64,000 bases of DNA from Saccharopolyspora thermophila (GTDB lineage: Bacteria; Actinomycetota; Actinomycetes; Mycobacteriales; Pseudonocardiaceae): positions 521,930 to 585,929 of the forward strand of contig NZ_BMMT01000001.1 in NCBI RefSeq assembly GCF_014646075.1. The letters run 5' to 3'. How positions within the stretch are numbered: position 1 is the first letter of the stretch; each line of letters opens with the position of its first letter. The translations under genes were made by a program, and so were the position numbers. The notes under the pieces were generated by a model. The model was not told the origin of the DNA. It did no database searches and saw only the letters and a list, made by a program, of their open reading frames with translations. Positions 50,651-58,604 of the stretch are shown here, piece after piece.

Positions 50651-51823
50651 ATGTCCGGCGCAACGTCGCTGCCGCCGCTGGTCGAACCGGCGGCGGAGCT
50701 GACCAAGGAAGAGGTCGCGCGCTACAGCCGCCACCTGATCATCCCGGACGTCGGGATGGAGGGTCAGAAGCGGCTGAAGAACGCCAAGGTGCTGGTGGTC
50801 GGCGCTGGTGGGCTCGGCAGCCCGGCGCTGCTGTACCTGGCGGCGGCCGGTGTCGGCACGCTCGGCATCGTGGAGTTCGACCAGGTCGACGAGTCCAACC
50901 TGCACCGGCAGGTCATCCACGGCCAGTCCGACCTCGGGCGGCCCAAGGCGGAGTCGGCGCGCGACTCGATCGCCGAGGTGAACCCGTTCGTCAAGGTGGT
51001 CCTGCACCAGACGCACCTGAGCTCGGCGAACGCGCTCGACATCTTCCGCGACTACGACCTCATCCTGGACGGCACCGACAACTTCGCCACCCGCTACCTG
51101 GTCAACGACGCGGCGGTGCTGCTGGGTAAGCCCTACGTGTGGGGCTCGATCTTCCGGTTCGAGGGCCAGGCCAGCGTGTTCTGGGACCAGTACGGCCCCA
51201 ACTACCGCGACCTGTACCCGGAGCCGCCGCCGCCCGGCATGGTGCCGTCGTGCGCCGAGGGCGGGGTACTGGGCGTGCTGTGCGCGTCGATCGGCTCGAT
51301 CATGGTCAACGAGGCCATCAAGCTGATCACCGGCATCGGGGAGACCCTGCTGGGCCGCCTGATGATCTACGACGCGCTGGAGATGACCTACCGCACGGTC
51401 AAGATCCGCAAGGACCCGAACGCCAAGCCGATCACCGAGCTGATCGACTACGAGGCGTTCTGCGGCGTGGTCTCCGACGAGGCGCAGCAGGCCGCGGCGA
51501 ACAGCACGATCACCCCGCGCGAGCTCAAGGACATGTTCGACCGGGGCGAGAAGTTCGAGCTGATCGACGTCCGCGAGCCGCACGAGTACGAGATCGTCCG
51601 CATCGAGGGCTCCAAGCTCATCCCGAAGGACCGCATCCTGTCCGGGGAGGCCCTCGCGGAGCTGCCGCAGGACCGCAAGATCGTGTTGCACTGCAAGTCC
51701 GGCGGCCGGTCGGCGGAGGCGCTGGCGGCGCTGCACCGGGCCGGGTTCGCCGACGCGGTGCACGTGGGCGGTGGCGTCCTGGCTTGGGCCAACGAGGTCG
51801 ACCCGAGCCTGCCGACGTACTGA
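50651..51823 (+). CDS. moeZ: Adenylyltransferase/sulfurtransferase MoeZ
   Basis: A 390-residue fusion of a MoeB/ThiF-type E1 domain and a C-terminal rhodanese domain. Motifs are VVGAGGLGSPALLYLAAAG (nucleotide), DESNLHRQ, GTDNFATRY and, in the rhodanese, LHCKSGGRS with the persulfide Cys near residue 348. It adenylates and thiolates ubiquitin-like sulfur carriers (MoaD, ThiS or CysO types) for molybdopterin, thiamine or cysteine synthesis. The zinc CxxC of E. coli MoeB is reduced (NYRDLYPEP, then SCAEGG), as in actinobacterial MoeZ. ATG 50651 follows GGAGGAGG. Matches Rv3206c. Confidence 0.93.
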   Translation: MSGATSLPPLVEPAAELTKEEVARYSRHLIIPDVGMEGQKRLKNAKVLVVGAGGLGSPALLYLAAAGVGTLGIVEFDQVDESNLHRQVIHGQSDLGRPKAESARDSIAEVNPFVKVVLHQTHLSSANALDIFRDYDLILDGTDNFATRYLVNDAAVLLGKPYVWGSIFRFEGQASVFWDQYGPNYRDLYPEPPPPGMVPSCAEGGVLGVLCASIGSIMVNEAIKLITGIGETLLGRLMIYDALEMTYRTVKIRKDPNAKPITELIDYEAFCGVVSDEAQQAAANSTITPRELKDMFDRGEKFELIDVREPHEYEIVRIEGSKLIPKDRILSGEALAELPQDRKIVLHCKSGGRSAEALAALHRAGFADAVHVGGGVLAWANEVDPSLPTY

Positions 51824-51838
51824 GGGCTCGTCCGGCGT

Positions 51839-51875
51839 TGCGGGGCGCTCCCGGCCCGGTCCGGGGCGCCCCGCA
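51839..51875 (+). terminator. Hairpin terminator after moeZ
   Basis: TGCGGGGCGC (51839-51848) pairs with GCGCCCCGCA (51866-51875), a 10-bp perfect stem 16 nt after the stop. Confidence 0.7.
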
Positions 51876-51932
51876 CGTCGCTTCCGAAAGTGGCGTTCGG
51901 AGTGGCTGCTGGGGATTCGGCGATCACCGAGG

Positions 51933-51938
51933 TAGCGT
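51933..51938 (+). promoter_or_regulatory. -10 box for leaderless TIGR02569 gene
   Basis: TAGCGT ends 7 nt before the GTG at 51946. Confidence 0.5.
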
Positions 51939-51945
51939 CTGGCCC

Positions 51946-52743
51946 GTGAGTCCTACGCCCGAGCCGCCACCGCCGCACGTGCGCGCGGCATTCGGTGCGC
52001 GCGTCGAAGACCCCGAGCCGCTGGTGGGCGTGACCGCCTGGCGGTGCGGGGACATCGTGCTCAAGCCCGCCGCGAACGCCGCGGAGGCCGCGTGGGTGGC
52101 GCAGACACTGGACCTGCTGGAGCCCGACGAGGTCCGGGTGTCGCGTCCGGTGCGGTCCACCGACGGGCGCTGGGTGGTGTCCGGGTGGTCGGCCAGCCGC
52201 AACCTCGCCGGCCGGGCCGAGCCGCGGCACGACGACGTGGTGGCCATGTCGCTGCGGCTGCACTCCGCGAGCCGGTTCCTCGCCCGGCCCCGGTTCCTGG
52301 GCGCGCGGCAGGACATCTACGCGCTGGCCGACCGGATGGCCTGGGGCGAGGAGGAGTACGTGCTGCCGCAGGAGAAGGGCGGCCGGCTCTACGACGTGCT
52401 CGCCGGGTCGCGCCGCGAGGTCGAGTTGCGGTCTCAGGTGGTGCACGGCGACCTGTTCGGCAACGTGCTGTTCACCGAGGACGCTCCGCCGGGCATCATC
52501 GACTTCAACCCGTACTGGCGGCCCGCGGAGTGGGCGGCCGCGGTCGTCGTGATCGACGCGCTGGCGTGGGGCGGCGCGGACCCGGCGATCGTGGAGCGCT
52601 GGTCGCACCTGGCCGACTGGCCGCAGGCGCTGCTGCGCGCCCTGCTGTTCCGGCTCGCGGTGCACGCGCTGCACCCGCGCTCGACGGACCAGTCGCTGAC
52701 CGGGTTGGAACGCGCGTCCCAGATGGTCCTCGAGGTCCTCTGA
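51946..52743 (+). CDS. TIGR02569 family, aminoglycoside-phosphotransferase-like
   Basis: A 265-residue actinobacteria-specific protein (TIGR02569). It has a kinase-like fold: the catalytic-loop-like VVHGDLFGNVLF and the metal-loop-like GIIDFNPYWRP. The N-terminal lobe lacks a clear glycine-rich loop, with LKPAANAAEAAW carrying a candidate lysine. Substrate unknown; no evidence for antibiotic resistance. Start: GTG 51946, leaderless. It lies beside moeZ as in other actinomycetes. Confidence 0.82.
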   Translation: MSPTPEPPPPHVRAAFGARVEDPEPLVGVTAWRCGDIVLKPAANAAEAAWVAQTLDLLEPDEVRVSRPVRSTDGRWVVSGWSASRNLAGRAEPRHDDVVAMSLRLHSASRFLARPRFLGARQDIYALADRMAWGEEEYVLPQEKGGRLYDVLAGSRREVELRSQVVHGDLFGNVLFTEDAPPGIIDFNPYWRPAEWAAAVVVIDALAWGGADPAIVERWSHLADWPQALLRALLFRLAVHALHPRSTDQSLTGLERASQMVLEVL

Positions 52744-52802
52744 CTGTCAGCTGTCACACGTCCGTGTCCGATCCGGGCTGGTGGCTGTGTGACGATGGGC
52801 CC

Positions 52803-53624
52803 GTGCAGGACGTGCTGAGCGGTTTCACGGTGGGTGTGACGGCGGAGCGTAAGGCCGACGAGATCGGTGCCTTGTTCGCCCGCCGGGGTGCGCGGGTGCT
52901 GTTCGGCGCGGCGATGCACACGGTGCCGCTGCCCGAGGACGGCGAACTGGCCGCCGCGACCGAGCAGGTTCTCGCCGCGCCGGTCGACTTCGTTGTCGCG
53001 GTGACCGGCGTCGGGTTCCGCGGCTGGATCGAGGCGGCGGGGCACAACGGCGTCGGTGACCGGCTGGTCGCGCACCTGCGCGGGGCCGAGGTGCTGGCGC
53101 GCGGGGCCAAGGCGCGCGGCGCGGTCCGCGGAGCCGGGTTGGTGGACGCGTGGACGTCGCCCACCGAGGAGTCCGGCGAGGTGCTGGCGCACCTGCTGGA
53201 GCACGACCTCGCCGGGAAGCGTGTCGTGCTGCAGGTGCATGGGGATCCGATGCTGTCGTTCCGGGAGGCGCTGCGCGCGGCCGGTGCCGAGGTGGTGCCG
53301 GTGACGGTCTACCGGTGGACGGACCCGGTGGACCTCGCCGCGCTGGACCGGCTGATCGACGCGGTGCTGGGCGGCGAGGTGCACGCCCTGCCGTTCACCA
53401 GCGCCCCGGCGGCGACCAACTTCCTGGCGCGCGCGGACCGGACGGGCCGTGGCGAGCGGCTACGGGAGGTGCTGCGGGACGACGTCCTCGTCGCCTGCGT
53501 CGGCCCGGTCACGGCGGCGCCGATCGCGGCGGCGGGCATCCCCCACGTGATCCCCGAGCGGTCCCGCACGGCCTCCCTCGTCCGCCTCGTCACGGACGAA
53601 CTTCCCCAACGCGCGCCCGCCTAG
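52803..53624 (+). CDS. Uroporphyrinogen-III synthase-like protein
   Basis: A 273-residue HemD-family protein: GFTVGVTAERKADEIGALFA opens the first domain, DFVVAVTGVGFRGWIEAA and KRVVLQVHGDP follow, and LPFTSAPAATNFLARA and VACVGPVTAAPIAAAG form the second. HemD cyclises hydroxymethylbilane in haem and cobalamin synthesis. No other hem gene is nearby, so it may be the regulator-associated HemD paralogue often found in actinobacteria, although no C-terminal DNA-binding domain is present. Start: GTG 52803. Confidence 0.82.
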   Translation: MQDVLSGFTVGVTAERKADEIGALFARRGARVLFGAAMHTVPLPEDGELAAATEQVLAAPVDFVVAVTGVGFRGWIEAAGHNGVGDRLVAHLRGAEVLARGAKARGAVRGAGLVDAWTSPTEESGEVLAHLLEHDLAGKRVVLQVHGDPMLSFREALRAAGAEVVPVTVYRWTDPVDLAALDRLIDAVLGGEVHALPFTSAPAATNFLARADRTGRGERLREVLRDDVLVACVGPVTAAPIAAAGIPHVIPERSRTASLVRLVTDELPQRAPA

Positions 53625-53792
53625 GCCGCGACCTCCCGCACGCCCCACCTCGCGTACCCGAGCCCGCCGGGGTAGTACCCGGAAGACGACCCCAATCCCA
53701 AGCCCGCCGAAATCTGGACCTTCCACGCCCAGGCTGGCTCCCAGGTTTGCCGGACGTTGGGGGTTTGGCGCTGGGGTGGTGGTCGGGATGGG

Positions 53793-54080
53793 TCAGGTTC
53801 CCCAGCGGTAGCGGCGCATGTTGATGCGGGCTCCGTCGGCCAGGACGCCTTCGGCTCGCAGGAGTTCCAGCTGGCGGTGGCGGAGGTGGTCGGCGACCGT
53901 GCCGGTGGAGCGCACCACCCGGTGCCACGGCAGGTCTGCGCTGTCCTCCGCGAGGATGCGGCCGACCAGCCGCGCCGATCGCAGGCCCGCGAGTTCGGCG
54001 ACGTCGCCGTAGGACAGCACCGATCCCGGCGGGATCGACGCCACGACGGCCCGCACCTGCTCCACGGTCTCCTCGTCCAC
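53793..54080 (-). CDS. Alkyltransferase-like protein (ATL, Rv3204-like)
   Basis: A 95-residue protein homologous to the DNA-binding domain of O6-alkylguanine methyltransferases. Where active enzymes have PCHR, this one has LPWHRVV, so the acceptor Cys is replaced by Trp. Such ATL proteins bind O6-alkylguanine and hand it to nucleotide excision repair. SVLSYGDVAELAGLRSARLVG is the winged-helix part. Start: GTG 54080, 6 nt after TACTTT. It lies in the Rv3202c-Rv3206c block as Rv3204 does. Confidence 0.9.
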   Translation of the reverse strand: MDEETVEQVRAVVASIPPGSVLSYGDVAELAGLRSARLVGRILAEDSADLPWHRVVRSTGTVADHLRHRQLELLRAEGVLADGARINMRRYRWGT

Positions 54081-54086
54081 GCGCCG

Positions 54087-54092
54087 AAAGTA
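54087..54092 (-). promoter_or_regulatory. -10 box for leaderless ATL gene
   Basis: On the minus strand TACTTT ends 6 nt before the GTG at 54080. Confidence 0.45.
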
Positions 54093-54158
54093 CCGCAGCG
54101 CTCCGGTGCCGGGGCGGACCTCGACCGGACCGCGCGACCCGGACGCCCCGCGCGGCGG

Positions 54159-54199
54159 GCGATTCCGGCGGAAATCGCGTCGATTCCCGCCGGAATCGC
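54159..54199. terminator. 41-bp near-perfect palindrome after chitinase gene
   Basis: GCGATTCCGGCGGAAATCG (54159-54177) pairs with the reverse-complementary arm at 54181-54199, with one mismatch and a 3-nt loop (CGT). It lies 63 nt after the chitinase stop and about 80 nt before the ATL start. There is no U-run, as is common for actinobacterial hairpin terminators. Confidence 0.55.
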
Positions 54200-54262
54200 C
54201 CAGCGGTACCCGGTCGTGCGCGTCACGGCACGGCAACGCGGCGTGAGCCCGACAACGGGGCG

Positions 54263-55234
54263 TCAGCTCTGGAAACCGGCGACGATCCTGGTGAAGTCCC
54301 ACGGCTGCTGGTCGATACCGCCGCAGGCGTCCGGGGCGCCGTCGCACGGGCGGTCGCGGTTGACCGACCAGAACGTGAAGCGGCCCAGGCCCTTCTCCTT
54401 GGCGTAGTCGGCCATCTTCTGGAACGCCGCCTGGTCCACGATCTCCCCGGTGTCGGTCCTGCCGTTCATCGAGGAGATCCCGGCGTGCGCGTACGCTTCC
54501 GCGTCGCCGTAGCCGAAGGCGCTCTTGAGCACCTCCTTCAGCCCCTCCGTGGCGGAGATGGTGTCGGCGACCATGTCCGATCCGCCGAAGTTGAACGGCA
54601 TCTGCGTCCACACGTCCACGTCGGCGCCGATCTCGGCGGCCCGGTTGATCATCCGTTTGCCCGTGTCGTTCGGGCCGCTGGGCAGCGTCCCGAAGGTGAC
54701 CACGGTGCGCAGACCGGGGTTGTTCTGCTTGACGATCTTCAGCGCCTCCAACACCCGGTCCTGCGAGGCCGGGTTCTCGAACTCGCTGGCCTCGATGTCA
54801 ATGTCGATGGCCGTGAACCCGTAGGCGTCGATCACCTTCTGGTAGGCGCCGGCCAGTGACTGCGCGTCCTGGCAGACCTCGCCGAGCTTGTTGCCCGACC
54901 AGCCGCCGATGGACGGGATCACGTCGCCGCCTCCGCCGCGAATCTCGTCGACGGTGGCCCTGTCGGAGCCGTCCAGCGGGCGGGTGCCGTCCCAGGCAGG
55001 GTTGCAGGTGCCGTCGGAGAGGATGAACGCCAGGGTGAAGTCCTTGATGCCGGTCGCGCTCATCACCTCGCCGGGCCTGGGCGGGTTGCCCCACCCGTTG
55101 TAGAGGTAGGGCGAGGCGGCGACGGGGGATTCCGCCGCGGCGGGAGCTTCGGCGCTGAGGGCGGGCACCGCGCCGATGGCCAGGGTACCGGCGACCGCGG
55201 CGCAGGCAAGCAGGCTCATGCGGACCTTGCTCAC
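54263..55234 (-). CDS. Secreted GH18 chitinase
   Basis: A 323-residue exported glycoside hydrolase family 18 enzyme. The signal peptide ([21 protein letters not shown]) precedes the barrel, which opens [12 protein letters not shown]. The catalytic motif [10 protein letters not shown] matches DxxDxDxE, with the Glu as acid. [10 protein letters not shown] is the second conserved GH18 strand, and the end [13 protein letters not shown] holds a conserved Trp. It hydrolyses chitin outside the cell. Start: GTG 55234 with GGAGGAA 2-3 nt upstream. A DasR-type operator lies 89 nt upstream. Confidence 0.9.
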   Translation of the reverse strand: MSKVRMSLLACAAVAGTLAIGAVPALSAEAPAAAESPVAASPYLYNGWGNPPRPGEVMSATGIKDFTLAFILSDGTCNPAWDGTRPLDGSDRATVDEIRGGGGDVIPSIGGWSGNKLGEVCQDAQSLAGAYQKVIDAYGFTAIDIDIEASEFENPASQDRVLEALKIVKQNNPGLRTVVTFGTLPSGPNDTGKRMINRAAEIGADVDVWTQMPFNFGGSDMVADTISATEGLKEVLKSAFGYGDAEAYAHAGISSMNGRTDTGEIVDQAAFQKMADYAKEKGLGRFTFWSVNRDRPCDGAPDACGGIDQQPWDFTRIVAGFQS

Positions 55235-55322
55235 GTTTCCTCCTTCGGGGGTAGGCGCGCGCATTCGAGCAGGTCACGGGCCGGGGGAGCCCGTGGTGAC
55301 CAGCACCCTGCCAGAGGACGAA

Positions 55323-55338
55323 ATTGGTTTGGACCACT
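55323..55338 (-). promoter_or_regulatory. DasR-type operator (dre-like)
   Basis: Read on the minus strand the site is AGTGGTCCAAACCAAT. It differs little from the dre consensus for the GntR regulator DasR, in which TGGTCTAGACCA forms the core. It lies in the chitinase promoter region and would make the gene responsive to N-acetylglucosamine. Confidence 0.65.
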
Positions 55339-55394
55339 ATAAGGTGCCGTTAAGATCCGGTTGAGCGGCCGATAGCGGCGAGCCCTGCGCGATC

Positions 55395-58300
55395 GTGTCG
55401 GCAGCGCGTGGTTCCATCGGGGACGTGCCATCCCCGACCGCGCCCGTCCTCGTGCGCCGCGCCGAACCCGATCGGCGGCGCCGGACCTGGGACGCAGCCG
55501 GAGAGCGCGTGCTGGCGCACCGCGGCGGCTTCCTGCGGGTCCTCGGTGGACCCGGCACCGGCAAGAGCACGCTGATCGCCGAGCTCGCCGCCGACCGCAT
55601 CCGCAATCGCGGTGCCTCTCCGGAAAACGTCCTGGTCCTTACCGCGAGCCGGCGCGCGGCGGCGTGGATGCGCACCGAAATCACCCGGCTGCTCACCGGA
55701 ACCTCAGCGGATCTGCGCACCGCGCCCGAGCCGCTGGTGCGCACCGTCCACTCCTACGCCTTCGCCGTGCTGCGGTTGCAGGCGGTTCGCGACCAGTTGC
55801 CCCCGCCGCAGCTGCTCAACGGCCCCGACCAGGACGCGCTGGTGCGCGACCTGCTGGAAGGTGACGTCGAGGAAGGGGCCGACTACTGGCCGGAGCAGTT
55901 GCGCCCGGCGCTGACCGTGCCCGGCTTCGCCGAAGAGCTGCGGGACCTGATGCTCCGCGCCGCGGAGCGCGGTGTGGGGCCCGAGCGGCTGATCAACCTG
56001 GGCCGTCGGTACGACCGTCCGGAGTGGATCGCCGCGGGCCGGTTCGCCCGGCAGTACGAGCAGGTGACGCTGCTGCGCGGCGCGGGCGGCGCGCAGGCCC
56101 CGGCGCTCGACGCCGCCGAGCTGGTCGGCGCGGCGCTGCTGGCCTTCGACAGCGATCCGCACCTGCTCGACGCCGAGCAGAACCGGGTGCGCCACCTGCT
56201 GGTCGACGACGCGCAGCACCTGGATCCGCAGCAGTACTGGCTGGTCCGGCGGCTGGGCGACACGGCCGCCGAGTTCGTGCTGGCCGGTGATCCCGACCAG
56301 GCGGTGTACTCGTTCCGCGGGGCCGACCCGCGCTGCCTGCTGGACTCCGATCCGGACGGTTCGCGGACCGAGGTGCTCACCGTGGACCACCGGATGTCCA
56401 AGGCGGTCCGGGAGGCGGTGCAGCGGTTGGCGGCGCGGTTGCCCGGTGCGGGACCGCAGCGCGAGCTGGTCGAGTCCGATGCCGGACGCGGCGGCTCCGT
56501 CCAGGTGCGGCTGCTGGCCACCGAGGCGCAGGAGGCGTCGTGGGTGGCCGACCAGCTCCGGCGCGCCCACCTGCTGGACGAGATCCCCTGGTCGGACATG
56601 GCCGTGGTGGTGCGGTCGACCGAGCTGTCGCTGCCCGTGCTGCGCCGCGCGCTGCTCGCCGCGGGCGTGCCGATCGCGGTGCCGGTGGACGACGTGCCGC
56701 TGGCGCAGCGCACCGCGGTCCGTCCACTGTTGACACTGCTGCGCTGCGCCGCGCGGCCGGAGGCGCTGGACGCCGAGGCGGCCGCGGAGCTCCTCGCGTC
56801 GCCGCTGGGTGGCGCGGACCCGCTCGCCCTGCGTCGGCTCCGCCGCGGGCTGCGCCGCCTGGAGCTCGCGGCGGGTGGCAGCCGCTCCAGCGGCGAACTG
56901 CTGGTGGAGGTGCTCCGCGACGGCGACCGCCTCGCCGCGCTGGAGGACGCCGCGGCCGAACCCGCCCGGCGGCTCGCGGCGCTGCTGCGCACGGCCGCCG
57001 ACTCCGTCGCCGCCGGGCACACCGTCGAGGAGACCCTGTGGCGGGTGTGGAAGGCCAGCGGCCTGGAGAAGCGCTGGCTGGCGCTGTCCGAACGTGGCGG
57101 CGTGACCGGGGCGCAGGCCGACCGGGACCTGGACGCCGTGGTGTCGCTGTTCGACGCTGCCGCGCAGTACGTGGACCGGTTGCCGGGCGCGGACGCGGCG
57201 GGGTTCGCCGACTACCTGACCAGCCAGCACATCGCGGGCAGTTCGCTGGCGCCCACCGCGCCGCGGGACAACGCCGTGTCGGTGCTCACCGCGCACGCCG
57301 CCAGCGGCCAGGAGTGGGAGGTCGTGGCGATTCCCGGGGTGCAGGAGGGCGTCTGGCCGGACCTGCGGCTGCGCGGTTCGCTGCTCGGCGTGGAGCGGCT
57401 GGTGGACGTGCTCTCCGGGGTGGACCCGGCCGACCGGGTGTCGGCGACGGCGCCGCTGCTGGCCGAGGAGCGGCGGCTGCTGCTGGTGGCGGCCAGCCGC
57501 GCGCGCCGCATCCTGCTCGTCAGCGCGGTGCGCGGCGAGGACCAGCAGCCGTCGCGGTTCCTCGATGAGCTGGAGGGCGTGGTCAGCGACCCGGACGCGA
57601 TGGAGCGGCCGATCGCCCGCCCGGAGCGCGGGCTGGCGCTGGCCGACCTGGTCGGCGAGCTGCGCCAGGTGGTGTGCGACGCGCAGGCCGATCCGCAGCG
57701 GCGGCAGCGGGCCGCGGTGCAGCTGGCGCGGCTGGCGGCGGCCGGGGTGCCGGGCGCGCACCCGGACACCTGGTACGGGCTGCCGGAAAGCTCCACCTCG
57801 GCGCCGCTGGTCACCAGTGACGAGCCGGTCCGCGTCTCTCCATCCACTGTGGACATCCTGGCGAGGTGCCCGCTGCGCTGGCTGGTCGAGCGGCACGGCG
57901 GGCAGGACACCGCCCAACTCGCCTCGATCACCGGCACGCTGGTGCACGCCCTCGTGCAGGTCGCCGCCGACGGCGCGGACCAGGAACAGCTGCGCCGGGC
58001 GCTCGACGACGCCTGGGAGTCGGTCGACGCCGGGGCGCCGTGGTTCTCCCGCCGCGAGCGCAGGCGCGTGGAGCAGATGCTGGACGCCTTCATCGTCTGG
58101 CTGGTGCAGTCGCGCGCCGAGCTGACGCAGGTCGGTGTCGAAAAGGACCTCGACCTCACGATCCCGGCGCGGCCGGGCGGCCCGTGGCTGCGGCTGCGCG
58201 GCCGGGTCGACCGCCTGGAGGCTGACGCCGAGGGCCGTCCCGTCGTGGTCGACGTCAAGACGGGCAAGACCCCGGTCAGCAAGGGCGACGCCGAGGAGCA

Positions 58301-58604
58301 CCCGCAGCTGGCGGTCTACCAGCTTGCCGCGGCCCTCGGCGCCTTCCACGGCGGTGACCGCGTGGCACCGGGCGGGGCGCGGCTGCTCTACGTCGCCAGG
58401 TCCGACCGCAGGGGCGCGGCCACCGAACGCGTCCAGCCGGCGCTGGACGGCGACCGGATCCAGGCGTGGCTCGACGTGGTGCACTCCGCGGCCGCGGCCA
58501 GCCTCGGCCCGGCCTACGTGGCCAACGAGAACGCGGACTGTCCCCGCTGCCCGGCCCGTATCTGCTGCCCGGTGCACCCTGCGGGGAGGCAGGTCGTGCA
58601 GTGA
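55395..58604 (+). CDS. adnA: Helicase-nuclease subunit AdnA
   Basis: A 1069-residue subunit of the AdnAB DNA end-resection motor-nuclease, the actinobacterial analogue of RecBCD/AddAB. The UvrD-type motor has Walker A GGPGTGKST (about residues 52-60) and the degenerate Walker B LLVDDAQHLD typical of AdnA. The C-terminal nuclease shows GRVDRLEADAEGRPVVVDVK in parts (Asp and D-V-K). Cysteines in LARCPLRW and DCPRCPARICC should hold an Fe-S cluster. Start GTG 55395; GTG 55425 is an alternative. It overlaps adnB by GTGA. Matches Rv3202c. Confidence 0.92.
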   Translation: MSAARGSIGDVPSPTAPVLVRRAEPDRRRRTWDAAGERVLAHRGGFLRVLGGPGTGKSTLIAELAADRIRNRGASPENVLVLTASRRAAAWMRTEITRLLTGTSADLRTAPEPLVRTVHSYAFAVLRLQAVRDQLPPPQLLNGPDQDALVRDLLEGDVEEGADYWPEQLRPALTVPGFAEELRDLMLRAAERGVGPERLINLGRRYDRPEWIAAGRFARQYEQVTLLRGAGGAQAPALDAAELVGAALLAFDSDPHLLDAEQNRVRHLLVDDAQHLDPQQYWLVRRLGDTAAEFVLAGDPDQAVYSFRGADPRCLLDSDPDGSRTEVLTVDHRMSKAVREAVQRLAARLPGAGPQRELVESDAGRGGSVQVRLLATEAQEASWVADQLRRAHLLDEIPWSDMAVVVRSTELSLPVLRRALLAAGVPIAVPVDDVPLAQRTAVRPLLTLLRCAARPEALDAEAAAELLASPLGGADPLALRRLRRGLRRLELAAGGSRSSGELLVEVLRDGDRLAALEDAAAEPARRLAALLRTAADSVAAGHTVEETLWRVWKASGLEKRWLALSERGGVTGAQADRDLDAVVSLFDAAAQYVDRLPGADAAGFADYLTSQHIAGSSLAPTAPRDNAVSVLTAHAASGQEWEVVAIPGVQEGVWPDLRLRGSLLGVERLVDVLSGVDPADRVSATAPLLAEERRLLLVAASRARRILLVSAVRGEDQQPSRFLDELEGVVSDPDAMERPIARPERGLALADLVGELRQVVCDAQADPQRRQRAAVQLARLAAAGVPGAHPDTWYGLPESSTSAPLVTSDEPVRVSPSTVDILARCPLRWLVERHGGQDTAQLASITGTLVHALVQVAADGADQEQLRRALDDAWESVDAGAPWFSRRERRRVEQMLDAFIVWLVQSRAELTQVGVEKDLDLTIPARPGGPWLRLRGRVDRLEADAEGRPVVVDVKTGKTPVSKGDAEEHPQLAVYQLAAALGAFHGGDRVAPGGARLLYVARSDRRGAATERVQPALDGDRIQAWLDVVHSAAAASLGPAYVANENADCPRCPARICCPVHPAGRQVVQ

